Shown here: in pieces, positions 5,701 through 7,718 of the stretch | How positions within the stretch are numbered: position 1 is the first letter of the stretch | How the letters are laid out: the number at the start of each line of letters is the position of its first letter | NCBI GenBank assembly: GCA_004552115.1 | Contig: SFPH01000064.1 | Coordinates: 1 to 7,718 of the forward strand | DNA from: Bacteroidales bacterium | Lineage (GTDB): Bacteria > Bacteroidota > Bacteroidia > Bacteroidales > UBA932 | Direction of reading: 5' to 3' | DNA length: 7,718 nt | Made by a program: the position numbers and the translations under genes | Notes under the pieces: generated by a model | What the model was told of the DNA's origin: nothing | The model's database searches: none | What the model saw: the letters and a program-made list of their open reading frames with translations, nothing else

Positions 5701-7170
5701 GGAGAAGGAGTTGACCTGAGACTCCGGATAGAGAATGTAGAAGAGATCGGCCTGATTGCTGATTTTTCCGGAGAAGGTGGCAGTCAATGCCTTGACGCTT
5801 TCCGCCTCGAATGGCACGAGGCCCTCCTGAACTCCGTCAGATACGCTGGCCTTGACACCCTGCACCCAGTTCACATTGGCTCCTGTCATCGGGGTACGGG
5901 TAAATGCGAACTGTGCGTCCACGATTGCAGGCTCCTCCGGAATTTCCGGGCGCCTGTTAGGCTCATAAGTATTGTTGTTCAATTCTGAGAATGACCAGGT
6001 GTTCCTGCAGCCGCAAGGGTCACCGGTCTCGACGAGAGGACCCGCTCCGTCATTGTCCACTACCCTGACAGCAAAGGACTTGACATCAGGATTCTTCCAG
6101 GTCGGGCCTGAAACCTTGCCCTCGGTAGGCTCGCCGTCGGCAAAGTACGGCCAGCCGTCTCCCCACTCAACCTGATCCATGTTCATGCAGCGTCCGTTGT
6201 AATTGTTGTTCTTCCAATATGCGTGGTAGCACATCCAGTCCTTGCCCTTGTCGTCGGTAATGATCTCGGCATTGTGACCGGTACCTGCAAACATGCCGCT
6301 TGAAGAGCTGTGCATGATGGTATTGGTGGCATTGTCGAATGCGGAAGACTTGGTATCCATACGCTTTCCGTCCTTTCCGACATATGGACCGAGTATGTTC
6401 TGAGACCTCGCCACGACAATGTGGTAGGTACTTGTGGCACCGGAACAGCACGTACCCTTGGAGCCGAAGCAGTAATAGTAACCGTTCTTGTAGTGCACAT
6501 ATGTACCCTCCATCTCATAGCAGATGTATGTCTTCTGTGCATCTGGAGCGATTGCAAGTCCGTCATCGGTGAGCTTTATGGCCCATATACCCGAATTGGA
6601 GCCGAAACTTCCCCAGAACAGGTAAATATGGGAAGCAAAGTCCACAAGCATTCCGTGAGGATTGGCAAGAGGCTGGATGTCAGGGACATTCTCCCAGGTG
6701 AAAGGGCCTGTAGGCTTGTCGGACACAGCCACTCCGCAGGCACTCTGGGAAGGATCGTTCCAATGTCCTTCGGCATAATACAGCACATAGCGGCCGTCAA
6801 TGTACTCCACGTCAGGAGCCCAGATTCTGGTCCCGGCAACCCACTGAGGTCTCTGCATTCCGCCGAATGCATTGCCCACGAGCTCCCAGTTGACCATATC
6901 AGTGGAGCGATATACCGGAAGATATACCACGTCTTCGGTATCGCTGGTTCCGTTCTGGGTGGAATATGCGTAGAAATATCCGGTCCTCTCCCTGTCGTCG
7001 AAGACTGACGGGTCCGGAGCATTGTTCCTGATCACCGGGTTCTGATACTTGGTGGTAATCCACTCACCATCCCCATCGTCACCCGGCTTGACAGGACGCT
7101 CGTCAATTATCTTTTCCCCGCAGGCGGCAAGCATGAGCGCCGCCATGCAGAAATATATGATTCTTTTCAT
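2791..7170 (-). CDS. GH43-family (arabinanase-like) surface lipoprotein, multidomain, 1459 aa
   Basis: Residues 1-17 are a lipoprotein signal (MKRIIYFCMAALMLAAC, acylated Cys17), followed by an acidic linker. Residues about 40-375 form a GH43 five-bladed propeller. NAPDPSVFDD carries the base Asp53, WAPDVEY carries Asp120 (pKa modulator), and EGTYVHYKNGYYYCFGS carries the acid Glu221. The CC-SG-STY-VARS-GPY stretch (241-263) and GTGHNAEIITDD/YHAY (297-318) resemble endo-arabinanases. Residues about 415-640 look like a fimbrillin-type beta-sandwich. Fibronectin-III-like modules follow (about 645-755, 990-1072 and 1073-1213). Two further beta-sandwich modules (about 765-986 and 1215-1459) both end in a (I/V)xDDIKVxVVK-like strand and may bind glycans. 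The protein is much longer than a usual GH43 enzyme (300-600 aa). It probably cuts an arabinan- or xylan-type glycan at the outer-membrane surface. It follows the SusD-like gene by 18 bp, with an A-rich CAGAAAAGTA before the ATG. GH43 is firm; substrate and accessory-domain names are tentative. Confidence 0.9.
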   Translation of the reverse strand: MKRIIYFCMAALMLAACGEKIIDERPVKPGDDGDGEWITTKYQNPVIRNNAPDPSVFDDRERTGYFYAYSTQNGTSDTEDVVYLPVYRSTDMVNWELVGNAFGGMQRPQWVAGTRIWAPDVEYIDGRYVLYYAEGHWNDPSQSACGVAVSDKPTGPFTWENVPDIQPLANPHGMLVDFASHIYLFWGSFGSNSGIWAIKLTDDGLAIAPDAQKTYICYEMEGTYVHYKNGYYYCFGSKGTCCSGATSTYHIVVARSQNILGPYVGKDGKRMDTKSSAFDNATNTIMHSSSSGMFAGTGHNAEIITDDKGKDWMCYHAYWKNNNYNGRCMNMDQVEWGDGWPYFADGEPTEGKVSGPTWKNPDVKSFAVRVVDNDGAGPLVETGDPCGCRNTWSFSELNNNTYEPNRRPEIPEEPAIVDAQFAFTRTPMTGANVNWVQGVKASVSDGVQEGLVPFEAESVKALTATFSGKISNQADLFYILYPESQVNSFSDGVAVMEVPENQLAGPAGESMSIPASGMTALKTATLRSHSAAVVLNLDYDNVKAVRLTSIDGEPLAGTVSIDVYESAVSVAEAGASAVTVTPAEGETLAPGTVSIAVLPGTVNGGFKVETESLDGNKATSWFYEPCELTAGRAVVLGGVRKPLAERESFTAELAEASSSTLTFTWAPSGDAAVDAATSYTFGLYKDEACTDLLVQFSTDASSSVWNKKSPKFIFTGLEQGKTYWFKALVDDYAADDEFIKASNVVAGTTSTFDIVTEASSANVGDVLLAEDFSELLWFGDMAGQAAGHVNVPGYKDGATLKSNPGQALGEGNTDAKVTFMLYGQEARLFSNLGAAVKDSRLDSWGQINEGSSNLVCARPGYVKLGAASYVGFIVTPEIGSLAEGKYYDLKVTYKAARYESDPCLGLVKVVTGSNAENHDVDVQETVWNTPVEMSTEAGWHEYSAVVRSVKKGDRIAVGMDRAGSGTNAGSKQLRTLIDDIKVEVVKINDNPVLSDPAINYRRIAYSDALLKWNPVANALGYKVYLDGSLYSETTAAEVDITGLKNNSEHTARIVAYDNTQESSVELSFKTKNVWQIKGRNQGCRMATFQWDPLEADFGAIDINGNKRLYQMEIYSDAACQNVLYTCYPYNGFSGTNTAFANSSWLGKKNGSNLVYDTRITFGSLKPATTYWFRVRTRDTYTITYHASGNDKTMTNPAGTCEWSEPLEFTTPARHTLAADEVAYIGFDDFCVQMDYGNACVGTTPATTSRNGYAAAVANGANYWTGNFCTYEFAIGGHQPDTWGFGSGAKYIDGSSNPTPTQSCLLINANGGDAAGCYMSPCTRPVMGAVYLDGDRRWVSTPALGSDKLKADETTPCTLSFTYIGVSNSPSTYAQNLEIRQYNPAAVYDGQTYKVVKTIKLDPPYLEGAAATNSNFTSDFTGVSASVDVDLYKGEALMIVNTTTGGVSRIVIDDIKVVVK

Positions 7171-7188
7171 TACTTTTCTGATTTGAAA

Positions 7189-7718
7189 TTAGTCATTCCA
7201 TCCCGGATTCTGGGTAAGGCTAGGATTCATCTCACGCTCCTTGGCAGGAATAGGCCATGCCACAACGTAGTCACCGAGGGCATACCAGGTGTAGGTCTTG
7301 GAACCCCAGATCTGCATAAGGCCGTTGGAATTCATCTCGCCGACATTTCCGGACGAACGGTCACGGAACTTCCTGTCAAGCCATACTCCCCAGCGGAGTT
7401 CATTGAAATACATGCTGTCCTCGCCGCCGAGCTCCCAGTAGAACTCATTGCGGATTCTCTCGCGCATGTCATCCTTGCCGGCAACTGTCGTGTAGCTGTT
7501 GGTATTCAGGAGAATGTGACCGGCACGGGAGCGTACCATATTGACAAGGGCCACTGCCTCGTCAGTCCTGTCCAGCTCGTTCAGACACTCTGCCCTGCGG
7601 AGAAGAATCTCTGCATAGCGGCAGAGGATGTTGTCCTGCTCATAGACCCAGCGGATTGTATTCTCAAGTCCTTCCGGAACGTACTTTCTCCAGAGATAAT
7701 AGTACATCGAGTTGGTAT
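7189..7718 (-). CDS. SusD/RagB-family glycan-binding lipoprotein, C-terminal part
   Basis: The frame enters from the right edge and ends at TAA 7191-7189, leaving about 175 C-terminal residues; the signal peptide and most of the TPR-rich body lie outside. Diagnostic SusD C-terminal motifs are in order: RYAEILLRRAECLNEL (the last TPR helix pair), NMVRSRAG, the IRNEFYWELGGEDSMYFNELRWG helix region, and AWPIPAKEREMNPSLTQNPGW, the family's PIP...QNPGY signature. SusD-like proteins sit on the outer membrane, cap a SusC TonB-dependent channel and hold the glycan for import. A SusC gene is therefore expected upstream, beyond position 7718. Its close spacing with the GH43 gene makes the two an operon, so the glycan bound here is probably the one the GH43 enzyme cuts. 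Confidence 0.93.
   Translation of the reverse strand, partial: TNSMYYYLWRKYVPEGLENTIRWVYEQDNILCRYAEILLRRAECLNELDRTDEAVALVNMVRSRAGHILLNTNSYTTVAGKDDMRERIRNEFYWELGGEDSMYFNELRWGVWLDRKFRDRSSGNVGEMNSNGLMQIWGSKTYTWYALGDYVVAWPIPAKEREMNPSLTQNPGWND

Noticed and set aside
6310..7008. 232-codon plus-strand open frame
   Set aside because: It is antisense to the GH43 catalytic domain, whose conserved motifs explain the sequence; its own translation has no recognisable features.
1..7718. CRISPR array, tRNA, rRNA or complete insertion sequence
   Set aside because: No regularly spaced repeats, no tRNA-like cloverleaf sequence and no transposase with terminal inverted repeats were seen.

Overview
The window comes from a Bacteroidota (order Bacteroidales-like) genome. 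The evidence is a SusD/RagB protein followed by a lipoprotein glycoside hydrolase, promoters of the Bacteroides -33/-7 type (TTG, about 20 bp, TAnnTTTG), A-rich ribosome-binding regions in place of strong Shine-Dalgarno sites, and Bacteroides-style tyrosine recombinase, Fic and toxin-antitoxin proteins. The species cannot be fixed from the sequence. Every confident gene lies on the minus strand, so the biological order runs from high to low coordinates.

Right part (7718 to about 2727): the 3' end of a polysaccharide-utilisation locus. A SusD-like glycan-binding lipoprotein, truncated by the window edge, is followed after only 17-18 bp by a very large (1459 aa) GH43-family lipoprotein. The second protein carries an arabinanase-like catalytic propeller, then a fimbrillin-like beta-sandwich, fibronectin-III-like modules and two beta-sandwich modules with matching C-terminal motifs. 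A strong 12-bp hairpin closes the operon. The SusC partner presumably lies upstream, outside the window. The two proteins would capture and cut an arabinose- or xylose-containing glycan at the cell surface.

Middle part (about 2655 to 1179): a recombination scar and a Fic gene. The last 95 codons of a tyrosine recombinase, with its HxxR, GH and Tyr motifs, survive without the N-terminal two thirds. Next comes an intact Fic-domain AMP-transferase-type protein with an N-terminal inhibitory motif and a C-terminal winged helix. Its promoter is overlaid by three copies of a 10-bp motif, which suggests autoregulation.

Left part (1178 to 1): about 345 bp of gene-poor, hairpin-rich sequence, a doubtful 31-codon ORF, and a RelE/HigB-like toxin plus XRE antitoxin pair. 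A perfect 16-bp palindrome sits over the pair's promoter. The toxin gene appears broken: its frame stops early, but an out-of-frame tail continues to an ATGA overlap with the antitoxin start. The antitoxin is open to the window edge.

Overall this looks like the end of a carbohydrate-utilisation operon abutting a decayed mobile island (integrase remnant, Fic protein, degenerate toxin-antitoxin module). I see no clearly new multi-gene system. The most unusual items are the mosaic GH43 protein, the broken toxin gene with an intact antitoxin, the Fic operator array and the structured region at 833-1178.
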